Shown here piece after piece: positions 24,182 to 33,361 of a stretch of 64,000 bases of DNA. Location of the stretch: assembly GCA_963832875.1 (NCBI GenBank), contig CAWHWB010000009.1, forward strand, positions 62,001-126,000, written 5' to 3'. Below the pieces are notes generated by a model. The model saw nothing but the letters and a program-made list of their open reading frames with translations, did not search any database and had not been told where the DNA came from. Numbering within the stretch: the first letter of the stretch is position 1; every line of letters begins with the position of its first letter. The DNA is from AP-15 sp963832875. GTDB taxonomy: Bacteria; Pseudomonadota; Alphaproteobacteria; ATCC43930; CGMCC-115725. The translations under genes were made by a program, and so were the position numbers.

Positions 24182-25540
24182 ATGGTCCACCCGCCTTCAC
24201 CTCCAGTGCCCCGGCTACTTGCCTCGGCGCGGCCCCGCACACCGCTCTCGGGCAGCATCCGCGTGCCCGGCGACAAGTCGATCTCTCATCGCGCGCTGAT
24301 GCTGGGCGCGCTAGCGGTCGGCAGAACCGAGATTACCGGCCTGCTCGAAGGCGAGGATGTGCTCGCCACCGCGGCCGCGCTGAATGCGCTCGGCGCCACC
24401 GCGGCCCCGGCCGGCGATGGCCGATGGATCGTCGACGGGGTCGGCGTTGGCGGGCTGGCAGAACCGGAAAATCTGCTCGACCTCGGCAATTCGGGGACCT
24501 CGGCGCGGCTCTTGCTCGGCATCCTTGCGACCCATCCTCTGACCGCTTTCGTCACCGGCGACGCCTCGCTGCGACGCCGGCCGATGGGCCGCGTCACCCT
24601 GCCGCTGAGCCGCTTTGGCGCGCAATTCCTGAGCCGCGAGGGCGCCCGCCTGCCGCTCGCGGTAACCGGCGCCGCAGACCCGGTCCCGATCGACTACCGC
24701 CTGCCGGTGCCGTCGGCGCAGGTCAAATCGGCGGTGCTGCTGGCCGGGCTCAACGCCCCCGGGGCGACGACGGTGATCGAGCCGCAGGCGACCCGCGATC
24801 ACACCGAACGAATGTTGCGCCACTTCGGCGCGGCGGTCGCGACCGAGCCCGCCGAAGGCGGTGGCCTGCGGATCACGGTCGAGGGTTTTCCCGAACTTGC
24901 CGCGGCGCCGATCGCGGTGCCTGGAGATATATCTTCGGCCGCGTTCCCGCTGATCGCGGCGCTGATCGTGCCGGGGTCGGAGGTGACGGTCGCCGGCGTC
25001 GGCGTCAACCCGCTGCGCAGCGGACTGTTGGAGTGTCTGCGGGAAATGGGCGCCGACATCACCCTCGTCAACGAGCGTGATGAAGGCGGCGAGCCGGTGG
25101 CCGATCTGCGCGCCCGCGCCGGCGCATTGCGCGGCGGCGACATCCCGGCCGAGCGTGCGCCACGGATGATCGACGAATACCCGATCCTCGCGGTCGCCGC
25201 CGCCTGCGCTCGCGGCCGCACGGTGATGCGCGGCCTGTCCGAGCTACGGGTCAAGGAGAGCGACCGCCTGGCGGCGATTGCCACCGGGCTCGCCGCCTGC
25301 GGGGTGCGCGTCGCGGTCGAGGGCGATGATCTGATCGTCGAAGGCGCGGGCAATTTTCCGGCCGGCGGGGCGCAGATCGAGACCCAGCTCGACCATCGGA
25401 TCGCCATGGCCTTCCTGGTTTTGGGGCTCGCCACCAACGCGCCGGTGCGAATCGACGACGCGCGCCCGATCGCGACCAGCTTTCCGGACTTCGTCCCGCT
25501 GATGGCTCGGCTCGGCGCTGAGTTCCGCAGGGCTGACTGA
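24182..25540 (+). CDS. aroA: 3-phosphoshikimate 1-carboxyvinyltransferase (EPSP synthase)
   Basis: A 452-residue enzyme of the shikimate pathway that transfers enolpyruvyl from PEP to shikimate-3-phosphate. Motifs: PGDKSISHRALMLGALA, LGNSGTSARLLLG (class with Ala after SGT), RRRPMGRVTLPL, PSAQVKSAVLLAGL, IDEYPILAVAAA and LRVKESDRL. NSGTSARL in place of NAGTAMRPL marks the class II, often glyphosate-tolerant, type. The ATG at 24182 was chosen because the sequence before it is not conserved. The usual downstream partners cmk and rpsA are absent. Confidence 0.97.
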   Translation: MVHPPSPPVPRLLASARPRTPLSGSIRVPGDKSISHRALMLGALAVGRTEITGLLEGEDVLATAAALNALGATAAPAGDGRWIVDGVGVGGLAEPENLLDLGNSGTSARLLLGILATHPLTAFVTGDASLRRRPMGRVTLPLSRFGAQFLSREGARLPLAVTGAADPVPIDYRLPVPSAQVKSAVLLAGLNAPGATTVIEPQATRDHTERMLRHFGAAVATEPAEGGGLRITVEGFPELAAAPIAVPGDISSAAFPLIAALIVPGSEVTVAGVGVNPLRSGLLECLREMGADITLVNERDEGGEPVADLRARAGALRGGDIPAERAPRMIDEYPILAVAAACARGRTVMRGLSELRVKESDRLAAIATGLAACGVRVAVEGDDLIVEGAGNFPAGGAQIETQLDHRIAMAFLVLGLATNAPVRIDDARPIATSFPDFVPLMARLGAEFRRAD

Positions 25541-25627
25541 GCAGAGTTCGGCGATCGATGCACCCTCGGCAAGGCGCCCCGCGACGATCGGGCGGGACCC
25601 GCCGACGGGGATTTCAGGGAGGCAGAC

Positions 25628-26245
25628 ATGCCCAAATGGCAACTCACCGGCGACTATTTCGAGAACTGCAACTGCGACGTAGTGTGCCCGTGCCTGGCTT
25701 CAACCGCGGCACCGCTGACTGCGCGGCCGAGTCGGGGCGCCTGCGACGTAGCGCTCGTCTTCCACATCGAGCGGGGCAGCTATGACGGATTGTCCCTCGA
25801 TGGCCTTAACGTGGCGCTGGCGGCGCATGCGCCGGGCCCAATGGCGGACGGCAACTGGGCGGTCGCCGCCTATCTCGACGAACGCGCCGACGACCGGCAG
25901 ATTGCGGCCCTCGGCGCCATCTTTACCGGGGCCGAAGGCGGCCCGATGGCGGCCTTCGCGCCGCTCGTCGCAACCCAGCTCGGCATCAAGAAAGTGCCGA
26001 TCCATTATGCGGTCCAGGGCAAAAGCCGGTCGGTGGCAATCCCCGGCATCATGCAGATGGCAGTCGAGCCGATCCCGACCATGCATCCCGGCGGCGAGAT
26101 CTGGGCGAACCTCGGCCACCCGGTAGCGCCGGACCGGCTGGCGCTGGCGGTCGGCCGCCCCGCCAGCACCTTTGCCGACCACGGCATGCGCTGGGACAAT
26201 TCCGGCAAGAACGGCCACTACGCGCCGATCACCTGGTCCAATTAG
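25628..26245 (+). CDS. DUF1326 family protein
   Basis: A 205-residue protein beginning MPKWQLTGDYFENCNCDVVC followed by PC, the cysteine-rich signature of DUF1326, and ending with the conserved SGKNGHYAPITWSN. The cysteines could bind metal, but the function is unknown. The ATG follows AGGGAGG. It follows aroA on the same strand after 87 bases and may be cotranscribed. Confidence 0.88.
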   Translation: MPKWQLTGDYFENCNCDVVCPCLASTAAPLTARPSRGACDVALVFHIERGSYDGLSLDGLNVALAAHAPGPMADGNWAVAAYLDERADDRQIAALGAIFTGAEGGPMAAFAPLVATQLGIKKVPIHYAVQGKSRSVAIPGIMQMAVEPIPTMHPGGEIWANLGHPVAPDRLALAVGRPASTFADHGMRWDNSGKNGHYAPITWSN

Positions 26246-26414
26246 TCGGTTTGCGACGCGGACTCGATCGCATCAATCGGGCTGACGCCGGCGGAAGCGC
26301 GAAATGCCTCCAAGCTCGCGTGGACGGCTTGTCTACTGGGCAATTGTAGCGTATTTGGTTTGTGGGTTAGAATAGGTCTCCTTGGCGAATCTGGGCTATC
26401 GCAGGGAGTCGTCG

Positions 26415-28208
26415 ATGGTTGCAGAGCGGGTCTCATCGGGCGGGAATGGCGCTGGTCCTTTGCGGAGCTTTCGTCGCAAAGCCCCGGCGACCTCGCCCTT
26501 CGCGATCGCAGAAACGCGTCTCAGCGGCCAGCGCGGTCTTCGCCGGATGGCAGCGATCGGGGCGTTGATCGTCGGGCTGGCTTGCGCCGCTGTGCCGCGA
26601 TCGGCTTGCGCGCAGACCACGCCAGACATGAACGAGCAGCTTAAACAGCTGCAAAAGGAAATCATAACGATCCAGCGGCAGTATCAGAGCCAACTCCGCA
26701 ATCTGCAAAAACAGGTCGACCAGTTGAAGGCGGCGCAGGCGGCGCCGCGGCCGATCCCGCCCCCGAGGCCGATCCCGCCGCCGGGTGTGGCGGTTCTGCC
26801 GGCGCCGAGCGCGCCGCCGGGTCTGGCGGTTCCGCCGACCGCGGCGCTGCCGCCGCCAGTGCCGGGCGGCCCAGGAGCGCCGCCGCTACCGGCCCCGACC
26901 ACGGTGACGGCCACGGGGGGCGGGGTTTTCGGCACCGGCATCCATGTGAGTTTTGCCAATACGTTTCTCGAAGGGGTCAGCATTTTCCGGACCCGCAACG
27001 AAACCGCCGACACCCTCTCGAACTTCAACACCGGCATCCCGATGCCGAACAATCCGAACTACAACCTGTCGGAGTTCCGCGAAAGCGCGCACACCAGCCG
27101 GTTCGCGATGCTGGCCTATGGCGACGTCAATGCCGACACGCGATTGAGCGGCTATGTCGAGACTGATTTCCAGAGCGCCGGAACGACCTCGAACTCGAAT
27201 CAGGTCAATGGGTACACGCTACGGTTGCGCCAAGCTTATGCCGAGCTCGACAAGAACGATTGGGGAATCTACGTCGTCGGCGGGCAGATCTGGAGCCTGC
27301 TGACGATGTTCAAGCACGACATGACGCCGGGGCAGGAGAATATCCCGGTGACGATCGATGCCCAGTATGTTCCGGGGTTCACCTGGGCGCGCGAGCCCTC
27401 GTTCAGGATCGTCCAGCATTTCGGCATGATGTCGGTCGGGTTGGCGGCCGAAAGCCCGCAAGCGGTCATCTTCAGTGGGCCGAACGCGCCCTTGGTGCCG
27501 ACCACCTTCAACAACCCCGGCGGGACCGGGCTCAACTCCCTGGCCACCTATTCGACCGATCTGGGGCCGGATATTGTCGGCAAGGTGACCATCGATCCCG
27601 GCTGGGGTCATTTTGAGGCCTATGGCGTGGGCCGCGCCTTTCGCAGCCGCGCCGACTTCTCGAACCACACCATCATCGGCGGCGGCGGCGGACTTGCCGG
27701 CATCTTTCCGGTGGTGCCGCAACGCCTCGATCTGCAGGCGGATTTCCTCGCCGGCAACGGTATCGGGCGATACGGCCCGGTCGGGCTGCCCGACGTCGCA
27801 GTCCAGCCTAACGGCACATTGGCCCCGATCCCGGAAGTGCAGGTGCTGCTCGGCGCGGTCGGTCACGCGACCCCTTCGCTCGACCTCTACGCCTATGCCG
27901 GCATGGAATCCGCCGACGCCACCGACTTCACGGCCAGCGGCGTGCCTTACGGCTACGGCAATCCGCTCTATAACAACACCGGTTGCCTCCACGAGGGATC
28001 GACGCTCTGCGCCGCCAATACCTCTCGCGTCTGGCAAGTTACCGGCGGCCTCTGGTGGACCGCCTATAAAGGCAGTTTCGGGAGGTTCCTGGTCGGCGGC
28101 CAAGGTTCGTTTACCGAACGCCAGGTGTTTCCCGGTCTCGGAGGCGGACCCAACACCAACGAGGGCATCTTCATGGCGTCGTTGCGATACTATCCGTTCT
28201 CGCCCTGA
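26415..28208 (+). CDS. DcaP-like outer-membrane porin
   Basis: A 597-residue exported protein. After a long N-terminal leader and signal segment (RMAAIGALIVGLACAAVPRS) comes a short coiled coil (LKQLQKEIITIQRQYQSQLR), a proline-rich linker of PPG/PAP repeats and a beta-barrel domain from about residue 165 (SRFAMLAYGDVNADTRLSGY, LRLRQAYAELDKNDWG, VVGGQIWSLLTMF). It ends LRYYPFSP with the terminal aromatic region of porins. DcaP-like proteins take up small acids and peptides. GGGAG precedes the ATG at 26415; the signal could also be used from the ATG at 26547. Confidence 0.85.
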   Translation: MVAERVSSGGNGAGPLRSFRRKAPATSPFAIAETRLSGQRGLRRMAAIGALIVGLACAAVPRSACAQTTPDMNEQLKQLQKEIITIQRQYQSQLRNLQKQVDQLKAAQAAPRPIPPPRPIPPPGVAVLPAPSAPPGLAVPPTAALPPPVPGGPGAPPLPAPTTVTATGGGVFGTGIHVSFANTFLEGVSIFRTRNETADTLSNFNTGIPMPNNPNYNLSEFRESAHTSRFAMLAYGDVNADTRLSGYVETDFQSAGTTSNSNQVNGYTLRLRQAYAELDKNDWGIYVVGGQIWSLLTMFKHDMTPGQENIPVTIDAQYVPGFTWAREPSFRIVQHFGMMSVGLAAESPQAVIFSGPNAPLVPTTFNNPGGTGLNSLATYSTDLGPDIVGKVTIDPGWGHFEAYGVGRAFRSRADFSNHTIIGGGGGLAGIFPVVPQRLDLQADFLAGNGIGRYGPVGLPDVAVQPNGTLAPIPEVQVLLGAVGHATPSLDLYAYAGMESADATDFTASGVPYGYGNPLYNNTGCLHEGSTLCAANTSRVWQVTGGLWWTAYKGSFGRFLVGGQGSFTERQVFPGLGGGPNTNEGIFMASLRYYPFSP

Positions 28209-28235
28209 GCATCGGCGGCGACAGGAGGAGGGGCG

Positions 28236-29030
28236 ATGAATTGGCTCGACGGCAAGGTTGCGCTGATCACCGGGGCGGCGCGCGGGATCGGCGCCGAGAC
28301 CGCGCGGCTGATGGTCGAGGCCGGCGGCAGGGTAGCGATCGGCGACGTGCTGGAGGAGCTTGGCCAGCAGACCGCCGCGATGATCAGCGGCGAGGCGATC
28401 TATACCCGTCTCGACGTGACCTGCGAGGCCGATTGGAATGCCGCGATCGCGGCCGTAACTCAGCGGTTCGGCGGCCTCGACATCCTGGTCAACAATGCCG
28501 GGATTTTTCTCGGCAAGAGCCTCGAGGAGGCGACAATCGCCGACTGGCAGCGCCTCTGCGCGACCAATCTGACCGGGGTCTTTCTCGGCACCAAGCTGGC
28601 ATTGCCGGCACTGCGCGACAATGGACAGCGCAGCCGGCATGGCAGCGCCATCGTCAACCTCTCTTCGGTTGCCGGATTGGTCGGATCGTCGGGCGACCCG
28701 CTCTATTCGATGACCAAGGGCGGGGTGGCGCTGTTCACCAAATCGGCGGCGCTCGAATTTGCGCGCAAGGGCTATCGAGTGCGGGTCAACTCGATCCACC
28801 CCGGCACGACCGACACCGATATGGGCGATCAGGTGGTGGCGATGCGGGCGCGCAATCGCGGCGCCAACGATCTCGACATGGCCCGGCGCGAAGCGCTGGC
28901 GCGGCTGCCGCTGGGCCGCATGGGGACGGTCGGCGACATCGCCAGGGGGATCCTGTTCCTCGCCTCCGACGATGCCGCTTTCATGACCGGCGCCGGTCTC
29001 GTCGTCGATGGCGGGATCACTGCGCAATGA
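28236..29030 (+). CDS. Short-chain dehydrogenase/reductase
   Basis: A 264-residue classical SDR with TGAARGIG for NAD(P) binding, NNAGIF, the catalytic serine in NLSSVAGL and Y-x3-K in YSMTKGG, and the tail GAGLVVDGGITAQ. The acidic residue after the second strand (IGDV) favours NAD. It resembles cyclopentanol- and 3-alpha-hydroxysteroid-dehydrogenase types, but the substrate is not evident. AGGAGGGG lies before the ATG. It follows the porin by 27 bases. Confidence 0.93.
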   Translation: MNWLDGKVALITGAARGIGAETARLMVEAGGRVAIGDVLEELGQQTAAMISGEAIYTRLDVTCEADWNAAIAAVTQRFGGLDILVNNAGIFLGKSLEEATIADWQRLCATNLTGVFLGTKLALPALRDNGQRSRHGSAIVNLSSVAGLVGSSGDPLYSMTKGGVALFTKSAALEFARKGYRVRVNSIHPGTTDTDMGDQVVAMRARNRGANDLDMARREALARLPLGRMGTVGDIARGILFLASDDAAFMTGAGLVVDGGITAQ

Positions 29031-29254
29031 CCTGCCGGCGCTGCGGGTGGTGCAAAGCAGAGCGCGGCCGAAATGAGGGCCGGGCACTTAACCGGCCAAG
29101 AATGCGGACAGCAGCTATGGCTGAACGGCGCGTATCGCATAGTTAATTTAACCATAAATGCGGCAGGCTTAACCATCAATTCTGTGTGGTATTTCGGACC
29201 TCTCGCTTAGAGTTGGCGATCGACAAAGACCGACCAACAGAGGGGATCGAGATC

Positions 29255-29461
29255 ATGTCGCAGAGCGAATACGAAGCCGCGGTGGCCGCATTCATTCGCA
29301 ACAGAGGCGTCACCCGCTGCCCCACAGCCTGCGTCGTGCGCACCCAGGGTACGGTCAGCCACGCCGATCGCGCAGCGTTGCAGCAGCGGGCGGCGGAATT
29401 CGAGACCCTGCGCAATCGACGGCTCCTCAGTGCCCATGCCGTGCTCAAGAGGCGCAGCTGA
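29255..29461 (+). CDS. Small conserved-looking protein with GVTRCPTAC motif
   Basis: A 68-residue product: MSQSEYEAAVAAFIRNRGVT, RCPTACVVRTQGTV, then a helix ADRAALQQRAAEFETLRNRR. Short proteins with a TRCPTAC-type motif and a following charged helix are familiar from alphaproteobacterial genomes, but no function is known. An AT-rich stretch with TTAATTTAACC lies upstream (29142-29160) and could hold the promoter. The in-frame ATG at 29186 is less likely. Confidence 0.6.
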   Translation: MSQSEYEAAVAAFIRNRGVTRCPTACVVRTQGTVSHADRAALQQRAAEFETLRNRRLLSAHAVLKRRS

Positions 29462-29614
29462 ACGACGCCATGGGCATGCCGGCGGCTGCGTCCGCGCGTT
29501 TCGACAAAGCAGCCGAAGGAGCGAACTTATTGGGCAATCTCGGGGAAGCCGATATTGAGCGGCTCGACCTCTCAACTTGCCGGAACTGACGAGCCTTCGG
29601 TGCTTGGCGCGAAC

Positions 29615-29821
29615 TCAGCTGCGGGCGGCCGGCGGCGGTGCGGGCGGGTTTGGCGACGTCGTCGTCTGGCTGTCCGAGGCGGCCGGCAACGGCGGCAGAA
29701 CCGGCATGCATTTCGCAACTAGCACGGTCAGGTCGAGCATGCCCAGACCGATCGCGATCGCCAGCAGCCATGCATTCATCTCGCTGGCAATCCGATCCAG
29801 ACGAACCAAACTGTGTTTCAT
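29615..29821 (-). CDS. Small single-pass membrane protein
   Basis: A 68-residue frame: MKHSLVRLDRIASEMNAW, a hydrophobic segment (LLAIAIGLGMLDLTVLVAK, residues 18-36), then a proline/serine-rich tail (PPLPAASDSQTTTSPNPPAP). GAGG sits nine bases before the ATG. Composition is protein-like, with one membrane helix. The family is unknown. Confidence 0.5.
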   Translation of the reverse strand: MKHSLVRLDRIASEMNAWLLAIAIGLGMLDLTVLVAKCMPVLPPLPAASDSQTTTSPNPPAPPPAARS

Positions 29822-30036
29822 CCGAAAACCTCGTGTCCCGATTCGTGATCTCGTTGAGGCCGATAGTGCCGCCGGTTATGCTGCATTGCAACATGCAATT
29901 TTGGAATAGCTCTCATATCCTTCGTTAAGGTATTGTTAACCCACGATTGGTGCGGCCGAGATTATCGGCGTTCGGCCCGTTTAGCCAGGATCACCGGACC
30001 ATAATGGGCGAGCCGACGGCGCTTCGGTCTTAGCGC

Positions 30037-30762
30037 TCACGACCCGCCATAGACCGGGATTACCGCGCCGCGGGTCGCCCGATTGGCCGGCGAGGCCAGA
30101 AAGGCGATGATTTCGGCGATATCGGCGGGACGCACCCAAAGGCTGTGATCTGCGTTCGGCATCGCCGCCCGGTTCGCCGAAGTGTCGAGGATCGAGGGTG
30201 CGACGGCATTGACCCAGATCTCTTCATCGACGGTTTCCTGGGCCAAAGCCTGGGTCAGCGCCGCGACCGCCGATTTGGATGCAGTGTAGGCGACCATGCC
30301 GGCGCCGAGGCGCGGCTCCAGCGCCGGCCGCGCCGCGACATTGACGATCCGACCGCCGCGCGCTCCGCCCGGGCCCGGAGCCTGGCGGCGGCGAAACGCG
30401 CTCACCGCCGCCGCCGAGCACAAAAAGGAGGACAGCGCGTTCATGCGGAACTGGGCGAGGAAATCCGCCGCCGAGGTGTCGCCGACCGGTGCCATCGCAA
30501 AGCCGCCGGCGAGGTGGATCGACGCCCAAAGCGGCGGCAGCGCCTGATAAAACCGCTGCACCGCGGCCTCGTCGGCGACATCGACGTTGCGGCTGATCTG
30601 CACCCCCTCGTCGCTCGCATGCGGAAAATCGTCGAGTTCGGCGGCGACCAGATTGGGCAGGTGACAAATGGCGCCGGCGGCGCGCAAAGCGGCTGTTACC
30701 GCGCGGCCAAGGGCGCCAGTACCTCCGGTGACGACGACGTGGCTGCCGGAAAAATCGACCAT
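30037..30762 (-). CDS. SDR-family protein lacking the usual catalytic serine
   Basis: A 241-residue protein starting MVDFSGSHVVVTGGTGALGR with a Rossmann fold, then FYQALPPLWASIHLAGGFAM in place of the NNAG motif, IVNVAARPALEPRLGAG and Y-x3-K in YTASKSAVAALTQ. The position that normally holds the catalytic serine reads alanine (VNVAAR), so activity may be altered. The tail is GAVIPVYGGS. AGGAGA precedes the ATG at 30762; the frame is open further upstream but that part is not SDR-like. Confidence 0.85.
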   Translation of the reverse strand: MVDFSGSHVVVTGGTGALGRAVTAALRAAGAICHLPNLVAAELDDFPHASDEGVQISRNVDVADEAAVQRFYQALPPLWASIHLAGGFAMAPVGDTSAADFLAQFRMNALSSFLCSAAAVSAFRRRQAPGPGGARGGRIVNVAARPALEPRLGAGMVAYTASKSAVAALTQALAQETVDEEIWVNAVAPSILDTSANRAAMPNADHSLWVRPADIAEIIAFLASPANRATRGAVIPVYGGS

Positions 30763-31013
30763 GACGGTGGTCTCCTGCAGTGTCAGCTTCGACACAATAG
30801 TCGCGCGACCTGGTCGCCGGTGCCAGTTTTGGCATATGGCGGGTCTGCGGATTTCGCGGACGCTGCTGGGCCAGCCATCGGCGCGGTCGATGGCGCCGGC
30901 CAGCCCTGCTGAGCGGACCGGCAACCTTTCGATTGGGACGCACGTTTGCACAAGGCGACGAAAGTGAGACGGCCCTGCGCCGCCCGACGGCAGAGAAATG
31001 GCATGATCTTGCG

Positions 31014-31241
31014 ATGATGACCGCCGCCCAATGTCGTTCCGCACGCACCCTCCTCGGCTGGTCGGTGGCCAAGCTCGCCGCGGCCGCCTCGGTTAGCGAG
31101 AGCCTCCTCGACGATTTCGAGCTGGAGCGATCGGCGCCGGAACCTGCTGCGGTCGACCAGATCCGTACGGCGTTGGAAGCGGTCGGCGTCGCCTTTCTCC
31201 CGGGCGACGATGTTCGCCTGCGGCCCGCGGTGAGCAACTGA
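31014..31241 (+). CDS. Small XRE-type helix-turn-helix regulator
   Basis: A 75-residue protein: MMTAAQCRSARTLLGWSVAK, LAAAASVSESLLDDFELERS, then AVDQIRTALEAVGVAFLPGD. The pattern RTLLGWS...LA.AA.VS...L..FE and the final LE..GV.F.PGD is the common alphaproteobacterial single-HTH regulator. Its target is unknown. It is divergent from the SDR gene. Confidence 0.85.
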   Translation: MMTAAQCRSARTLLGWSVAKLAAAASVSESLLDDFELERSAPEPAAVDQIRTALEAVGVAFLPGDDVRLRPAVSN

Positions 31242-31274
31242 CTCGGGCCGTGCCGGGGGCCGACCCGACGTCGA

Positions 31275-31958
31275 TCAGGCTTGCAGCGAGAGCCCGGAGA
31301 GGGCGCTGGCCAGATCGCGACGCATGTCGGTGATGACAACAAGGGCGCCGCGGGCCCTCAACCGTTCCACATGTCCAAGGCCGCAATGGCTGCCGCCGCA
31401 GAAGCCGATCGCGGCGGTGCCGGCGGCGCGGGCGGCCTCGATGCCGGCCGCGCTGTCCTCGACGACGACGCAGCGCCCCGGCGCGGCGTCCATCTGCGCG
31501 GCCGCGTAAAGAAAGAGGTCGGGCGCCGGCTTGCCGCGCTCGACCATGGTCGCGCTGAACAGGTTCTCGCCGAACCGCGCCGCCAATCCGGTCAATTCGA
31601 GCTTGCGGCGGATCTGTTGCGGCATGCTGCTGGAAGCGACGCAGACCGGCAGCGACAGCGCAGCGAGCGCTTCGACGATGCCGCGGATCGGAGCGAGCGA
31701 ACGCCTAAAGCCTTCGTCGATCAGGAGGCCGACCGCCTCGGCATAAGAGGACGGCAACAGGCGGCCCAGTTCACGTTCGATGATCGCGAGCATTTCGACA
31801 TCGGCCATGCCGCAGAAGCGCTCCACCAGAATCGCCTCGGTGGCGGCATAGCCGCAGGCGTTGAGCAACTCGGCATGGGCGCGGTTGATGATCGGCTCGC
31901 TGTCGACCAGGACCCCGTCGCAGTCAAAAATGACGAGGTCGAAGCGGCACCGGGTCAT
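31275..31958 (-). CDS. HAD-superfamily phosphatase (phosphoglycolate phosphatase-like)
   Basis: A 227-residue HAD hydrolase: motif I DCDGVLVDSEPI (nucleophile and general acid aspartates), motif II VASSS, motif III lysine in ERGKPAPDLFLY and motif IV VVEDSAAGIEAA. The cap is the small helical subclass IA type, as in phosphoglycolate and sugar phosphatases. The substrate cannot be fixed. Its ATG overlaps the stop of the upstream ABC1-type gene by four bases (ATGA), so the two are coupled. Confidence 0.92.
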   Translation of the reverse strand: MTRCRFDLVIFDCDGVLVDSEPIINRAHAELLNACGYAATEAILVERFCGMADVEMLAIIERELGRLLPSSYAEAVGLLIDEGFRRSLAPIRGIVEALAALSLPVCVASSSMPQQIRRKLELTGLAARFGENLFSATMVERGKPAPDLFLYAAAQMDAAPGRCVVVEDSAAGIEAARAAGTAAIGFCGGSHCGLGHVERLRARGALVVITDMRRDLASALSGLSLQA

Positions 31959-33361
31959 CGGCGCGGCCGGGTCGCGCCCCGCCTGCCGACCCGCCCGCCG
32001 GGCGGGCGCATGCGCTCGGTTTCGGCCGGGAGCGGCACCCCGGCCGCGGTCAGTGCCGCGCGCTGACGCTTTGCCAGGTTAGCCGCGTCGAAATCCTCGA
32101 TCAGTTCGTGGAACAGGCGGTGCCAGTTGATCTCGGCCTTCAAGTGCATGAACACCGAGCCGAGCCCAACCGCGGCCCGGTCCATGAACACGAACTCGCG
32201 CGGCGGCCGCACTCCGCCGAGCCGGCGGATGTCGCGGTGCACGCTTTCGACGAGATTGGCCCCGTCGCCGCCGTTCGCCTTTTCCTGGATGAGCCGAGTG
32301 CGATCGTCGAGCAGAGGGCCGTAAACAAACGCCGCCCAGCGGTTCAGCACCTCGATCATCTCGCGCGACAGATCGCCGAAGCCCCAGCTTTGATAGGCGT
32401 GAACGGCGAGATCGCGGTCGCCACGCGCGAGCGCGTGATAAAGATCGATGACTCCGCGCACGAACGAGGCGCGGAACACCCGCACGCAGCCGAAATCGAG
32501 CAGGTTGACGCGCGCATCCGGGGCGACAGTGTAGTTGCCGAGATGCGGGTCGCCGTGGATGACGCCGTAATGGTAGAATGGCACGTACCAGACCCGAAAC
32601 ATCCGCAGCGCCACTTCGTTGCGCCGGCTGATCGGCGCCTTCGCGGTGTCGAGGATCGGTGCGCCGTCGAGCCAGGTCATGGTCAGTAGACGCCGGGTCG
32701 ACAATTCGGGTAACGGTCGCGGCACGGCGATCCCAGGTTCGGCGTTCAGGATCGCGCCATAGAGCCGCATATGCGCGGCCTCGCGCTGATAATCGAGTTC
32801 CTCGCGCAGCCGGTCGGCGATCTCGGCGTGGATCTCGGCAGTGGTGACGGCGCGGTCATAGCGCTCGTAAAGACCCATCACCAGCTTCAGCTGGCTCAGA
32901 TCGGCTTCGACCGCCGAGGCCATGTCCGGATATTGCAGTTTGCAGGCGAGCGCGGTGCCGTCGAGGGCGGTCGCCCGGTGCACCTGGCCGAGCGAGGCGG
33001 CACGGGCGGCGGTTCTCTCGAAGCTGCGAAATCGACTTTGCCAATCGGCGCCGAGCTCGCCTGTCATCCGCCTTCTGACGAAAGGCCAGCCCATGGCCGG
33101 CGCGTTCGCCTGCAACTGCACCAGCTCCTGGACATATTCCTTGGGGAGCGCGTCAGGGATCGTGGCGAGCAGTTGCGCCACCTTCATCAGCGGTCCCTTG
33201 ATGCCGCCGAGCGCTGCTTTGAGGTCGGCGGCGTGGCGCGTGCGGTCGACGGCGATGCCGAGATAGCGCTCGCCGGCGAGCCGGGCCGCGAGCCCGCCCA
33301 TGGCGCTCGATACCTGCGCATAACGGCGCACCCGCCCGGTCAAGGAGTTGTCATCGCTCAA
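31955..33361 (-). CDS. ABC1/UbiB-family atypical kinase
   Basis: A 468-residue protein of the ABC1 (AarF/UbiB) family: KAALGGIKGPLMKVAQLLAT (the KxGQ-type N-terminal motif, here KVAQ), SLGQVHRATALDGTALACKL, IHGDPHLGNYTVAPDARVNL and LDFGCVR (catalytic loop and DFG). These proteins support ubiquinone synthesis or lipid handling with weak ATPase activity. TTG at 33361 (SDDNSLTGRVRRYAQVS follows) gives a family-like N-terminus and has GGAAG upstream. The HAD phosphatase gene overlaps its stop. Confidence 0.88.
   Translation of the reverse strand: MSDDNSLTGRVRRYAQVSSAMGGLAARLAGERYLGIAVDRTRHAADLKAALGGIKGPLMKVAQLLATIPDALPKEYVQELVQLQANAPAMGWPFVRRRMTGELGADWQSRFRSFERTAARAASLGQVHRATALDGTALACKLQYPDMASAVEADLSQLKLVMGLYERYDRAVTTAEIHAEIADRLREELDYQREAAHMRLYGAILNAEPGIAVPRPLPELSTRRLLTMTWLDGAPILDTAKAPISRRNEVALRMFRVWYVPFYHYGVIHGDPHLGNYTVAPDARVNLLDFGCVRVFRASFVRGVIDLYHALARGDRDLAVHAYQSWGFGDLSREMIEVLNRWAAFVYGPLLDDRTRLIQEKANGGDGANLVESVHRDIRRLGGVRPPREFVFMDRAAVGLGSVFMHLKAEINWHRLFHELIEDFDAANLAKRQRAALTAAGVPLPAETERMRPPGGRVGRRGATRPRR

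Noticed and set aside
24182..25540. The upstream extension of aroA to an ATG at 23957
   Set aside because: The extra 75 residues overlap the promoter side of the divergent FYDLN gene and show no similarity to EPSP synthases.
27219..29087. A 622-codon open frame on the minus strand
   Set aside because: It mirrors the porin and SDR genes, which have clear family motifs and ribosome-binding sites; the mirror frame has none.
29462..29614. A possible small RNA between two small genes
   Set aside because: No stable hairpin with a T-run or promoter could be seen.
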